Positions 43,882-52,193 of a stretch of DNA of 64,000 bases are shown here, in pieces; the stretch's first letter is position 1, and every line of letters starts with the position of its first letter. The notes beneath the pieces were generated by a model. It did not search any database. It was not told the origin of the DNA and was given only the letters and a program-made list of their open reading frames with translations. The translations under genes were made by a program, and so were the position numbers. The stretch is from Mycobacterium scrofulaceum (GTDB taxonomy: Bacteria; Actinomycetota; Actinomycetes; Mycobacteriales; Mycobacteriaceae), in NCBI RefSeq assembly GCF_002086735.1, contig NZ_MVIJ01000032.1, positions 1 through 64,000 of the forward strand, given 5' to 3'.

Positions 43882-44781
43882 GTGGGCCGCACCGAGAACG
43901 ACACCTGGGATTTGGCCTCCAGCGTGGGAGCGACCGCAACGGCGGTGGCCGCCCAACGGGCGATCGCCTCGCAAGGGCCCAACCCGCTGCTCAACGACCC
44001 ATTTGCCGATCCGCTCGTGCGCGCGGTGGGCAGCGACGTCTTCGTCAAACTCCTCGACAACCAGATCGACCGGTCAGACGATCCCCTGCTGAATCGCCGG
44101 GCCGTCAACGAGCAGATCACGGTGCGCACCCGATACTTCGACGACTTCTTCGTGCAGGCAACCGAATCCGGTGTCCGTCAGGCGGTGATCCTGGCGTCCG
44201 GCCTGGACACGCGGGCCTATCGGCTGGCCTGGCCGGCCGGCACGGTGGTCTACGAGATCGATCAGCCGGAGGTGATCGAGTTCAAGACGCGGGTACTTGC
44301 CGGTCTTGGCGCCCAGCCCACCGCCGAGCGGCGCACGGTGGCGATCGACCTGCGCGACGACTGGCCGGCCGCCCTGCGCGAGGCGGGTTTCGATGCGCAC
44401 GCGCCCACGGCCTGGAGCGCCGAAGGCCTGCTCGTCTACCTGCCGCCGGAGGCGCAGGACCGGTTGTTCGACAACATCGTCGCGTTGTCGGCTCCGGGCA
44501 GCCGGATCGCGACCGAGCACATGGACCTGCGCAACATCCCGTCGGACTGGGCGCAGAAGCTCACGCAGCGATCGCAACGCCTGGGTTCCGACATCAATCT
44601 CGCCGAATTGTTCTACACCGGTGACCGCAACACCGCCGCCGAATACCTGGCGGCACATGGCTGGGCGGTCGACATCCGCACGACCGACGATGCCTTCGCC
44701 GTCCACGGGTTCGAAGTGCCCAAGGATGAGTTGGCCTCCTTCGGCGAAGACTCCGGCTACCTGACCGCCACCCTTCGCTAG
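43882..44781 (+). CDS. TIGR00027/LCMT-type SAM-dependent methyltransferase
   Basis: This 299-residue protein is one of the large mycobacterial family of putative methyltransferases related to leucine carboxyl methyltransferase. Typical blocks are GPNPLLNDPFADPLVRAVG, QAVILASGLDTRAYRLAWP (SAM site), VYEIDQPEVIEFK and APTAWSAEGLLVYLPPEAQD. GTG 43882 follows a gagggagaggggcc purine stretch. Such proteins are multi-copy in mycobacteria; the acceptor is unknown. Confidence 0.92.
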   Translation: MGRTENDTWDLASSVGATATAVAAQRAIASQGPNPLLNDPFADPLVRAVGSDVFVKLLDNQIDRSDDPLLNRRAVNEQITVRTRYFDDFFVQATESGVRQAVILASGLDTRAYRLAWPAGTVVYEIDQPEVIEFKTRVLAGLGAQPTAERRTVAIDLRDDWPAALREAGFDAHAPTAWSAEGLLVYLPPEAQDRLFDNIVALSAPGSRIATEHMDLRNIPSDWAQKLTQRSQRLGSDINLAELFYTGDRNTAAEYLAAHGWAVDIRTTDDAFAVHGFEVPKDELASFGEDSGYLTATLR

Positions 44782-44809
44782 GCCGCCTCCAGCTGCAGTA
44801 TCAACCCCG

Positions 44810-44838
44810 TTGACATATATCAGTTGCATTGATATAAC
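44810..44838 (+). promoter_or_regulatory. Near-consensus SigA promoter with embedded inverted repeat
   Basis: TTGACA (44810-44815) and TATAAC (44833-44838) are separated by 17 bases, almost the ideal vegetative promoter. Within it, TATATCA (44816-44822) and TGATATA (44830-44836) form a perfect 7-7-7 inverted repeat covering the spacer and -10 element. Repressor binding there would block RNA polymerase. It lies 8 bases upstream of the methyltransferase ATG at 44846, so the transcript would be nearly leaderless. Confidence 0.75.
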
Positions 44839-44845
44839 GGATGGT

Positions 44846-45535
44846 ATGTCTCAGCCAACTCAAGAAATGTTCGAATCCGCCTACCGGGGCGAGGCCCCCG
44901 AGATGGGTGAGGGCAATCGGCCGCCGTGGAGCATCGGCGAGCCGCAGCCTGAGATTGCGGCCCTTATCGAGGCCGGGAAGTTCCATGGCGACGTCCTCGA
45001 TGCCGGGTGCGGGGAAGCCGCGGTGTCGTTGTTCCTGGCCGAGCGCGGCTTCACCACGGTGGGCCTGGACCAGTCGCCCACGGCCATCAAGCTGGCGAGC
45101 GAAAAGGCCGCCAGGCGGGGCCTGACGAATGCCACCTTCGATGTCGCCGACATCAGCGCGTTCGCCGGCTACGACCGCCGCTTCGGCACCATCGTCGACA
45201 GCACCCTGTTCCACTCGATGCCCGTCGAGCTGCGTGAGGGCTACCAGCAGTCGATCGTGCGGGCCGCAGCGCCGGGTGCCTCCTACTTCGTCCTCGTCTT
45301 CGACCGCGCGGGCATGCCCGTCGACGGCCCGGTCAATGCGGTCACCGAGGAGGAACTGCGCGACGTGGTCTCCAAGTACTGGGTGATCGACGAGATCCGG
45401 CCGGCCCGCATCCACGCCAACGTTCCCGACAGCGCCGTGGAAGGCTTCCAGGCCTTCGCCGGCGCCGACATCCGCGATGAGGGCAACGGCCGCAAGTCGA
45501 TAGGGGCCTGGTTGCTGTCCGCTCACCTGGGCTGA
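44846..45535 (+). CDS. Class I SAM-dependent methyltransferase (TehB/thiopurine type)
   Basis: This 229-residue methyltransferase begins MSQPTQEMFESAYRGEAP and has SAM motif I VLDAGCGEAAVSLFLAERG, acidic loop VGLDQSPTAIKLA and catalytic-region TIVDSTLFHSMPVELREGYQ. The pattern resembles enzymes that methylate halides, thiols or thiopurines. Upstream is a tightly regulated-looking promoter, so expression is probably induced by a specific chemical (inference). ATG 44846 lies just after the promoter. Confidence 0.88.
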   Translation: MSQPTQEMFESAYRGEAPEMGEGNRPPWSIGEPQPEIAALIEAGKFHGDVLDAGCGEAAVSLFLAERGFTTVGLDQSPTAIKLASEKAARRGLTNATFDVADISAFAGYDRRFGTIVDSTLFHSMPVELREGYQQSIVRAAAPGASYFVLVFDRAGMPVDGPVNAVTEEELRDVVSKYWVIDEIRPARIHANVPDSAVEGFQAFAGADIRDEGNGRKSIGAWLLSAHLG

Positions 45536-45630
45536 CCGCAGCGTTCGGCGGAAGTCGCGCCGGCCACGTTTCGCCGCGCGGCATTCGGGAGACCCTGACG
45601 GGAGCAGCGCAGACGGTCAGAGGAGATCAC

Positions 45631-45798
45631 GTGGATCCGCAAGCCAATATCGACCCGCCACCGGCACCCGAAGACGCCCGGCAGGCGACCGAGGAACAGC
45701 GCAGGTTGCAGGAAAAACTGGAACATCAGGACGTTGACCCGGACGCGCCGGGATTGCACCAGTCCCGGCGGGACCTACCGGACGAGAGCACGCGCTAG
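45631..45798 (+). CDS. Small hydrophilic protein, 55 residues
   Basis: GTG 45631 follows an excellent ribosome site (agaggagatcac). The protein is short, charged and disordered-looking, starting MDPQANIDPPPAPEDARQ and ending in RRDLPDESTR, with a central Gln/Glu-rich helix (EEQRRLQEKLEHQD). No domain is recognised. A possible SigF-type promoter (GTTT at 45568, GGGAGA at 45587, 15-base spacer) lies upstream, which would fit a stress protein, but the match is partial. Confidence 0.6.
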   Translation: MDPQANIDPPPAPEDARQATEEQRRLQEKLEHQDVDPDAPGLHQSRRDLPDESTR

Positions 45799-45856
45799 GC
45801 AGCGCCCCCGCCACCAGCGACCGCGCCGGATCGCCGGCGGCCACGATGGCCGCAGA

Positions 45857-45991
45857 TCACCGGTAGAGTTGGTCGGCGCCGCGCCGAAATGAAACCGCCG
45901 GTCTCGCGGCCTTACTCGGAAAGCATTGGTAAATGCTGGCCACCGGGATCCCGACGGCGGCGGCGATGTCCTCCAGATGCGATCCCCGCCG
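45857..45991 (-). pseudogene. Broken TetR N-terminal HTH remnant
   Basis: In a minus-strand frame different from the overlapping monooxygenase tail, the DNA reads SHLEDIAAAVGIPVASIYQC followed by FPSKAA, an evident TetR helix-turn-helix (consensus DIAxxAGIsxxtlYxyFpsKxAL). It has no start of its own and stops at 45857 soon after the HTH, so the gene is a fragment fused to the 3' end of the monooxygenase gene. It may be the lost regulator of the adjacent palindromic operator (inference). Confidence 0.6.
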
Positions 45992-47483
45992 CCGACTGGG
46001 GCCGGCCGTCGTCCAGCGCCTCCCAATACCGTTGTTCGCGCTCAGTCAGGTCATTCGAAGTGATGGCACCGAACCGCGCAGCCTCTCGCGCGAACCGCTC
46101 CGGCGCGTCAGGCAGCGCGTCGGGTCCCTCCAGCCGAAAACAGCTCGGCGCCAGCGGGCCGAACAACAACGCCCGGCGCAGGTTCGGCCAGTTGTCCAGT
46201 CGCGGCTCCACGCCCGCGGCTCGCGCGAAGGCGATGGCGACGAGGTTCAACCTCGACTTCTGCGCCAAGCCCCGACGGGCGCGGTAGGCATCGATCGCCA
46301 GCCGCTGGTCGCTGTCGCTCACGGGCGGGATGGCGCCGCCCCATGCGTAGGCGATCCATCTGGCCTGGAGCTCGAGCGGCACGAAGTAACCGCCCGCCTG
46401 GTCCCACATCCCCACGAAGGCCAGCCCTGGGAGGTCCGGATGAAAGGTGTACCGGTCCGCGTCCAGATGCACCGCGTCGAGGTCCAGAATCTTCTGGACC
46501 TCTTCGCTCAGGAACGGTAGACGCAAATTGAACCCGGTCCCGAACAATATCCCGTCGAACTCCTCCGCGCGGCCGTCGGCGAAGCCCACCTTGGCACCCG
46601 ACACACCTGTCATCCACGGCCGCACCGCTATTCGGCCTTCGGCCACCAACGGGAGATAGTTCTGACTGAGGGTTACGCCGGCCGCGAAGAGCGAGGGGTC
46701 AGGCGCCGGGGCACCGTACTGCTCGGGGCTTCCCGCCGCCCTGAGCACAACCTCCTTCAACTGCCCCTCGACGTCCTCGACCGGGAGCGTTGCTTCCGCC
46801 AGGGCGCCGTAGCGCGTGTAGAGCAGATGGTCGGTCGGGACGCCGGACACGAATTTGGGGACGACGTATCGTTGTCGCCGCTGCGTCACAACCACTCGCG
46901 CCGCTCCGAGTTGCGCTATCTCCGAGGCGATCTCGAGCGCGCTGATCGCACAGCCGGCAACCAAGATGCGTTTGCCGCGATACGCGGTGCCGTCCCGGTA
47001 GCCGAACGTGGCCGTCGCACCGGCGCAGCCGGAGAACGTCTCCAAGCCCGCGATGGCCGGCACCGCCGGCGCATTGAACCTGCCGCTGGCCACCACCACG
47101 CGCTCGAAACGGTCGATACCGTCGGCGTGCGACACCAGCCAGCCGGGTTTGTCGTCTCGGCTGACCAGTTTTACCCGGTTGCGTAGCCGGATGCGCGCCG
47201 TCAGACCGAATTTGGCGGCGTACCGATGCAGATAGTCGAGAATGTCGCGATTCGGTTGGTAGACGAGGTCACCGTCGTGATCGAGGTCGCTGAAGGCGGT
47301 CATGGTGCGGCTGCTGTTGGTGTACATGCCCGCCCAGACGCCGCTACACTGCTCCGACACCGCCCACTGCCCGCCCAGCGTCGAACCCTGCTCGAAGAGC
47401 GTGGGCTCGAACCCTTGCGACAACAGCCAGCGCGCCGCCACCAACCCGCCCGGTCCGGCGCCGACCACGGCGACGTTTGTCAT
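45912..47483 (-). CDS. Flavin-containing monooxygenase-like FAD/NAD(P) oxidoreductase
   Basis: This 523-residue FMO-type protein has the FAD site NVAVVGAGPGGLVAARWLLS at the N-terminus. The FMO fingerprint FxGxxxH is altered to FSGCAGA, lacking the His. The second Rossmann glycine motif reads VAGCAISALEIA instead of GxGxSG, which may weaken NADPH binding. The C-terminal about 20 residues (SGGHRRRRRDPGGQHLP) are a basic tail encoded by TetR-remnant DNA in another frame, so the natural end was probably altered by recombination. It diverges from the SDR gene across a strong palindrome. The substrate is unknown. Confidence 0.82.
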   Translation of the reverse strand: MTNVAVVGAGPGGLVAARWLLSQGFEPTLFEQGSTLGGQWAVSEQCSGVWAGMYTNSSRTMTAFSDLDHDGDLVYQPNRDILDYLHRYAAKFGLTARIRLRNRVKLVSRDDKPGWLVSHADGIDRFERVVVASGRFNAPAVPAIAGLETFSGCAGATATFGYRDGTAYRGKRILVAGCAISALEIASEIAQLGAARVVVTQRRQRYVVPKFVSGVPTDHLLYTRYGALAEATLPVEDVEGQLKEVVLRAAGSPEQYGAPAPDPSLFAAGVTLSQNYLPLVAEGRIAVRPWMTGVSGAKVGFADGRAEEFDGILFGTGFNLRLPFLSEEVQKILDLDAVHLDADRYTFHPDLPGLAFVGMWDQAGGYFVPLELQARWIAYAWGGAIPPVSDSDQRLAIDAYRARRGLAQKSRLNLVAIAFARAAGVEPRLDNWPNLRRALLFGPLAPSCFRLEGPDALPDAPERFAREAARFGAITSNDLTEREQRYWEALDDGRPQSAAGIASGGHRRRRRDPGGQHLPMLSE

Positions 47484-47504
47484 CCGGCAACTGTCGCACG
47501 GCGC

Positions 47505-47526
47505 GTGTCGGACACGGTCCGTGTCC
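47505..47526. promoter_or_regulatory. Palindromic operator between monooxygenase and SDR genes
   Basis: GGACACGG-T-CCGTGTCC (47510-47526) is a perfect 8-1-8 inverted repeat. It overlaps a second palindrome GTGTC-G-GACAC (47505-47515), so three GTGTC/GACAC half-sites are spaced in register. This suits cooperative TetR dimers. It lies 22 bases from the monooxygenase ATG and 108 bases from the SDR ATG, placing it to control both genes. Confidence 0.7.
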
Positions 47527-47634
47527 CGAGATGCGATGCCGCTTTCGCCCATTTCGTCAACTCCCGGAACGACGCTGTCTATCATCGGCGGCGAAGCGCC
47601 CCGATCCGACGGGGCAAGCAGAGGAGGTATCGGC

Positions 47635-48462
47635 ATGACCGATCCCGTCGCCCCGCTCGCCGGCAAAGTTGCCTACGTGACGGGGGCCGCCCGCGGTCAG
47701 GGCCGCTCGCACTGTGTCCGGCTGGCGCGTGCGGGCGCCGACATCGTCGCGATAGACGCCTGCGCGCCGGTCGCCGAACACAACGGTTATCCCCCCGCAC
47801 TCCCGGACGACCTGGCCGAGACCGTCAACCTGGTCGAGGGCGAGGGCCGCAAGATCCTCGCCGACGAGGTCGACGTCCGCGATCTGTCCGCCCAGCAGCG
47901 GGTGGTGGCGAACGCGATCGAGCAGTTCGGCCGGCTCGACATCGTGGTGGCCAACGCCGGCGTGCTGAATTGGGGGCGGCTGTGGGAGATTTCGGCTCAG
48001 CAGTGGCAGGAGACCATCGACACAAATTTGACCGGGTTGTGGAACACGATCAAAGCGGTGGTGCCGCCGATGATCGCGGCCGGTAACGGCGGATCGATCA
48101 TCAACATCAGCTCCGCGGCGGGGATCAAAGCCGTTCCGGGCTGCGGGCATTACTGCGCAAGCAAATTCGGCGTCGTCGGGCTCACCAACTCGCTGGCGGT
48201 CGAGCTCGGCGAATTCGGCATCCGGGTCAACTCGGTGCACCCGTACGGCACCGACACCCCGATGGGCAACGACCTGTCGATGTACCAGACGTTCCAAGAC
48301 CATCCGCGTTACATCCACAGCTTCTCGCCGGGCGCGCTGCCCACCGAATCGCTGGCGGCACCCGACCTGGTCTCCGACATCGTGGTCTGGCTTGCCGGCG
48401 ACGCTTCGTCTTTGATCACCGCAGCCCAAATCCCTGCCGACAAGGGCTATTTGAAGATCTGA
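47635..48462 (+). CDS. Mycofactocin-coupled short-chain dehydrogenase (carveol dehydrogenase type)
   Basis: This 275-residue SDR has the cofactor motif GKVAYVTGAARGQGRSHCVR and the active-site segment NISSAAGIKAVPGCGHYCAS with Ser, Tyr and Lys (YCASK). The GQGRSH block, the acidic VAIDAC strand and the insertion YPPALPDDLAETVNLVEGEG mark the mycofactocin-dependent subgroup (TIGR03971), whose NAD(H) is non-exchangeable and re-oxidised by mycofactocin. ATG 47635 follows gaggagg. It shares the divergent operator with the monooxygenase, suggesting an alcohol/ketone catabolic pair (inference). Confidence 0.9.
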   Translation: MTDPVAPLAGKVAYVTGAARGQGRSHCVRLARAGADIVAIDACAPVAEHNGYPPALPDDLAETVNLVEGEGRKILADEVDVRDLSAQQRVVANAIEQFGRLDIVVANAGVLNWGRLWEISAQQWQETIDTNLTGLWNTIKAVVPPMIAAGNGGSIINISSAAGIKAVPGCGHYCASKFGVVGLTNSLAVELGEFGIRVNSVHPYGTDTPMGNDLSMYQTFQDHPRYIHSFSPGALPTESLAAPDLVSDIVVWLAGDASSLITAAQIPADKGYLKI

Positions 48463-48537
48463 CCGTCTTGCCCGGCGCCCTCAGGGATTGATATCGACGA
48501 ATATCGTAATCCGCAAATCAAGGTCGGCCCGCCACGC

Positions 48538-48864
48538 TCACCGATTCAGCACGGGCCTGAGATCGTCGAGACGGTCGAACAGGTGCCAGATGTATTTCGA
48601 CGACCCGTTCTCGCGGTGCGGATGCAGATCGGCTAGTTCCGGGTCGTTGCAGTAGCCGTCGAAGGCCTCGCGCGATTCCCACTCCACGAGGATCAGCACC
48701 TGCCGCGGCTCGATGTCGCCGACAATCGCATCCTGGAAACTGCCGAGTGCCACGACACGACCACCATGCTTGGCCACCTCAGCGGGTGATCGTCGTGAGT
48801 AGGCGCGGTACTCGTCGGCATCGGCGACATCGAACAGATTCAAGGCATAAACAGTCATGGTCAT
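48538..48864 (-). CDS. DUF1330-family (dimeric alpha/beta barrel) protein
   Basis: This 108-residue ferredoxin-like-fold protein (DUF1330) begins MTMTVYALNLFDVADADEYR and includes VLILVEWESREAFDGYCND, both family hallmarks. Three starts are close together (GTG 48870, ATG 48864, ATG 48858); none has a clear ribosome site. Members are small dimeric proteins, some with antibiotic-biosynthesis-monooxygenase-like folds; function unknown. Confidence 0.8.
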   Translation of the reverse strand: MTMTVYALNLFDVADADEYRAYSRRSPAEVAKHGGRVVALGSFQDAIVGDIEPRQVLILVEWESREAFDGYCNDPELADLHPHRENGSSKYIWHLFDRLDDLRPVLNR

Positions 48865-49015
48865 CGACACTAGGTGGCCGATGCGCGTCGGCGGACCCGT
48901 GCCTTCACCTCGGCAGCAACGCGCCGACCGCCCGCCTCAACGGTCGCGGATATCCGCGCGTTAGGGTGCCCTGGTCGGCCGCAGCGAACCTGCCGATAGA
49001 AATGTTGAGCAATTG

Positions 49016-50047
49016 ATGACCGCACCAGTCGAGACGCCCACGCTCGAATCCCGCGTGGGCCACTACTACCAGGTCGACGAACCGTACCGGGTCTCCGGCG
49101 AAAAGGTGCGGGAGTACGCGCGAGCGGTGCAGGACTACCACCCCGCGCACTGGGACGTCGCCGCCGCCGCGGAGCTGGGATATTCGGGCCTGGTGGCGCC
49201 GCTGACGTTCACGTCAATTCCCGGCATGGTTGCCAATCGCCGGCTGTTCGAATCGGTCGTCGTCGGTTATGACATGTATCTGCAGACCGAGGAAGTCTTC
49301 GAGCAGCACCGACCGATCGTGGCGGGCGACGAATTGCACACCGACGTCGAACTTTCATCGGTCCGCAGAGTCGCGGGCCGCGACCTGATCACCGTGACCA
49401 ACACGTTCACCGACGCCGCCGGCGAGCGGGTTCATACCATGCACACCACCGTCGTCGGCGTCACCGCGGACGACGTCGATCCGGCGATGCTGGTGGCCGC
49501 GAAGAACGTGGTGATGCACGACGTGAACCTCGCCGGAATCGACACCTCAGAAGCGGCCTACCGAAAGACTGTGCGCCCGGCGAGTGACGTCCGGATAGCC
49601 CGCGGTGCTGCGGACCGCATCCCTGGCACTCCGTGCTTCGACGACCTGGAAGTCGGCGACGAGCTACCGGTGCACCACGCCCGCCTGTCGCGCGGCGACC
49701 TGGTGAACTATTCCGGCGTCGCCGGCGACGCTAATCCGTTGCACTGGGACGAGAACGTCGCCAAGCTGGCGGGCCAGCCCGACGTGATCGCCCACGGCAT
49801 GCTCACCATGGGTTTGGGCGCCGCGTTCGTCTCGAAGTGGTCGGGCGACCCCGGCGCGGTGAGCCGGTACGCGGTACGACTGGCCCAGCCCGCGATCGTG
49901 TCGGCCACCGACGGTGCGGACATCGAATACAGCGGCCGGATCAAGTCGCTGGACCCGGCTACCCGCGCGGGGATGGTCATTGTCGTCGCAAAGTGCGCTG
50001 GTAGGAAGATCTTTGGGCTGGCGACGGCGGAGATCCGCTTCCGTTGA
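49016..50047 (+). CDS. Fused double hot-dog (R)-specific enoyl hydratase / MaoC-like dehydratase
   Basis: This 343-residue protein has two hot-dog domains. The N-terminal domain (about 1-150) is of the HadA/FAS1-dehydratase type (YRVSGEKVREYARAVQDYHP). The C-terminal domain (about 205-343) is MaoC-like with the hydratase motif LVNYSGVAGDANPLHWDE, containing the catalytic Asp and His. The fusion mimics the HadA-HadB heterodimer of mycolate synthesis in one chain. ATG 49016 is preferred to TTG 49013. It probably hydrates (R)-3-hydroxyacyl thioesters. Confidence 0.87.
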   Translation: MTAPVETPTLESRVGHYYQVDEPYRVSGEKVREYARAVQDYHPAHWDVAAAAELGYSGLVAPLTFTSIPGMVANRRLFESVVVGYDMYLQTEEVFEQHRPIVAGDELHTDVELSSVRRVAGRDLITVTNTFTDAAGERVHTMHTTVVGVTADDVDPAMLVAAKNVVMHDVNLAGIDTSEAAYRKTVRPASDVRIARGAADRIPGTPCFDDLEVGDELPVHHARLSRGDLVNYSGVAGDANPLHWDENVAKLAGQPDVIAHGMLTMGLGAAFVSKWSGDPGAVSRYAVRLAQPAIVSATDGADIEYSGRIKSLDPATRAGMVIVVAKCAGRKIFGLATAEIRFR

Positions 50048-50062
50048 ATCGCGGCGGCGTCC

Positions 50063-50917
50063 CTATCGCAGACTGACCAGTCGCTCGACCGAGTCCTTGG
50101 GTAGCTCACCGTCGACGACCGCCGTGACCGACATGTTCTGCATGGTGATGGCGCCCCCGTGGTTGTCGAGGAACGCGGTGTCGGCGGCGTCGCGGCCGGT
50201 GGCGATGCGGAGCATGGATTGCCGGGGCGCCAGGCAGGTGGCGTCGACCACTCGCCAGACGCCGTCTATCAGCGCCTCGGCGACGGCGTGAAAATCCATC
50301 GGCTGGCATCCGGGTGCGTACACCGCCGCCAGTCGGGCCGGGACGTTCACCGCGCGCAACAGCGCGATCACCAGGTGGGCGTAGTCGCGGCACACCCCTG
50401 CACCGGCGAGCAATGTGTCGGTGGCCCCGTCGATCGGATCGCTTGATCCCGGGACGTAGCTGAGCCGAGTTCCCACCCACGACGAGACATTCTCCAGCAA
50501 TGCGGCCGACTTGGCGTACTGCTCGAATTCGGTTGCGGCGAAACCGAAGAATTTGTCGGCTTCGGCGTATCTGCTAGGCCGCAGATACGTGATGGCATCG
50601 ATGTCGTTCACCGGCGTAGGGTCCGCTTGACCCCCGACCGTCGCCGAGTACGACAGGGTGACCGTCCCTTTGTCGGCCGCCACGACATGGATGCGCGAAT
50701 CGTGCGGGCCGACGATCTCGCGCGGTTCGACAGCCGTGCCGTTTCGCTCGATCGTGAGGGATTCATCCACCTCGATGCCCGGCTGTTGACTGACCGCGAT
50801 CTGGAAATCCAACACCGTCGGTTCGGTGACCTCGACTTCGATTTCGACGCCGACGCTGCGGCCGGCGTCGATCGTGCTGCCGTCGGCTTCAGCGCTGCGG
50901 CGTTTCCCTGCGGGCAT
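50063..50917 (-). CDS. Transglutaminase-like cysteine protease-fold protein
   Basis: This 284-residue protein has an N-terminal beta-sandwich (SVGVEIEVEVTEPTVLDFQI) and a transglutaminase core. The Cys-His-Asp triad is visible as AGAGVCRDYAHLVIALLR, PMDFHAVAEALIDG and WRVVDATCLAP. There is no signal peptide, so it is probably cytosolic. A gagaggg site precedes ATG 50917. Similar actinobacterial proteins cluster with circularly permuted ATP-grasp genes, which are absent here. Function is uncertain. Confidence 0.85.
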   Translation of the reverse strand: MPAGKRRSAEADGSTIDAGRSVGVEIEVEVTEPTVLDFQIAVSQQPGIEVDESLTIERNGTAVEPREIVGPHDSRIHVVAADKGTVTLSYSATVGGQADPTPVNDIDAITYLRPSRYAEADKFFGFAATEFEQYAKSAALLENVSSWVGTRLSYVPGSSDPIDGATDTLLAGAGVCRDYAHLVIALLRAVNVPARLAAVYAPGCQPMDFHAVAEALIDGVWRVVDATCLAPRQSMLRIATGRDAADTAFLDNHGGAITMQNMSVTAVVDGELPKDSVERLVSLR

Positions 50918-51051
50918 AACTCGAGCCCTCTCGTCGAAGCCAGTCGAATCCCGCTCGCTGCTTGGCAGGGCTTTCGTGTACGCACTTTCTACACCACAAC
51001 CCCTGCGAGCGCTCGCCGGAATCAGGCTGCGCGATGCTCCGCAGCCCCGGG

Positions 51052-52056
51052 CTACTGGCCCGCCCTCTGGGCCAAGTCGATCGCATACTGGCTCACGAAG
51101 GTGCCCGCCGCCGGGTCGCCCTTGCCGCACGTCCCGTCGGATTCGCCGGGACGTTTGATCCACAGGTAGGCATCGGCGTGCGCGCCAGCGGTCGCCGCGG
51201 TGGGCGCAGTGCCCAGTGCCCGGCCGCTCGGGTTGCACCAGTTGAGCTCGGAGTCGGGCGCCGGCCCGGCACCGTTGCGTGACGTGTCGATCACGTAGTG
51301 CGACCCATTCGTCAGCCCCGAAATCGCTTCCCCGTAACCGATTTCGTCCTCGGTGGTAAAGAAGTTCGCCGTATTCACGCTGAAGCCGCGCGCATGGTCC
51401 ACACCGGCTTGCTTGAGCCGCGCGGCCATGTCCTCGGCGCTGTGCCAGCGCAGGTGCCCGGCATCGACGTAGACGGCCGCGTTCGGATCCCGGGTCAGCG
51501 TGTCGACGGCGTAGCGGACCAGGTCGTAGCGTTCCTGACGCTGATCACCCGAGAGGCAGTCGGCCATCGCGAGCGCATCGGGTTCGACCACGATCGCCAC
51601 CCGCGAGGCGCCCACGTCCGAAGCGATGCCGTCGATCCAGCCTCGGTAGTCGGCACCCGACCCGAAGCCGCCCGCGGCGAAGCTGCCGCAGTCGCGATGC
51701 GGGATGCCGTAGAGCGCCAGCACCGGGATGGCGCCGGCGGCATTCGCGTCGCCGACGTACTTGCCGACCGTCGACGCCGACGACCCCGGAACGATCCAGT
51801 ACGCCTGCGGCGTGTTGGCGATCGCGGTCAATTCTGCGCTCGGCGGATCGGCTTTCTGCGCGGCGCGCATGGCCGCCGAATTCGGGTTGACGTAGAACGG
51901 CGCGCCGGCCAACGGGTTGCCGCTATCGACCAGGCGCACCGCCGGGGCGCGACCGGCCTGCGGCGGATCGGCGGATAGACCCAGCCACGCGACGGCCGTG
52001 GCAGCCAGGAAGGGAGCAATACACCGCGCGAAGGCACTCGTCGCTGACGCAATCAC
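51052..52056 (-). CDS. celA1: Secreted GH6 cellulase CelA1
   Basis: This 334-residue glycoside hydrolase family 6 enzyme cleaves beta-1,4-glucan. The hallmark ATIIVEPDALAM-type block appears here as VAIVVEPDALAMADCLSGDQ with the catalytic Asp. An N-terminal hydrophobic stretch (CIAPFLAATAVAWLGLSA) serves as signal or anchor. ISGLTNGSHYVIDTSRNGAG and LNWCNPSGRALG are near-identical to M. tuberculosis Rv0062 from memory. GTG 52056 is the chosen start; the open frame runs farther upstream. In mycobacteria it is implicated in cellulose-containing biofilm turnover. Confidence 0.9.
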   Translation of the reverse strand: MIASATSAFARCIAPFLAATAVAWLGLSADPPQAGRAPAVRLVDSGNPLAGAPFYVNPNSAAMRAAQKADPPSAELTAIANTPQAYWIVPGSSASTVGKYVGDANAAGAIPVLALYGIPHRDCGSFAAGGFGSGADYRGWIDGIASDVGASRVAIVVEPDALAMADCLSGDQRQERYDLVRYAVDTLTRDPNAAVYVDAGHLRWHSAEDMAARLKQAGVDHARGFSVNTANFFTTEDEIGYGEAISGLTNGSHYVIDTSRNGAGPAPDSELNWCNPSGRALGTAPTAATAGAHADAYLWIKRPGESDGTCGKGDPAAGTFVSQYAIDLAQRAGQ

Positions 52057-52193
52057 GATAGGAAAACTAGTGCGTCGCGGTATCGGGCGCGAATCCGCGT
52101 CCGCGAAGCGGCGCCGTCGAGGATGCGGCGAAGAAGCGCCTTCGGGCAACGTGGCCGCGGCCGCTCGTCATAAACTGGGGAATCCGTATCGAG

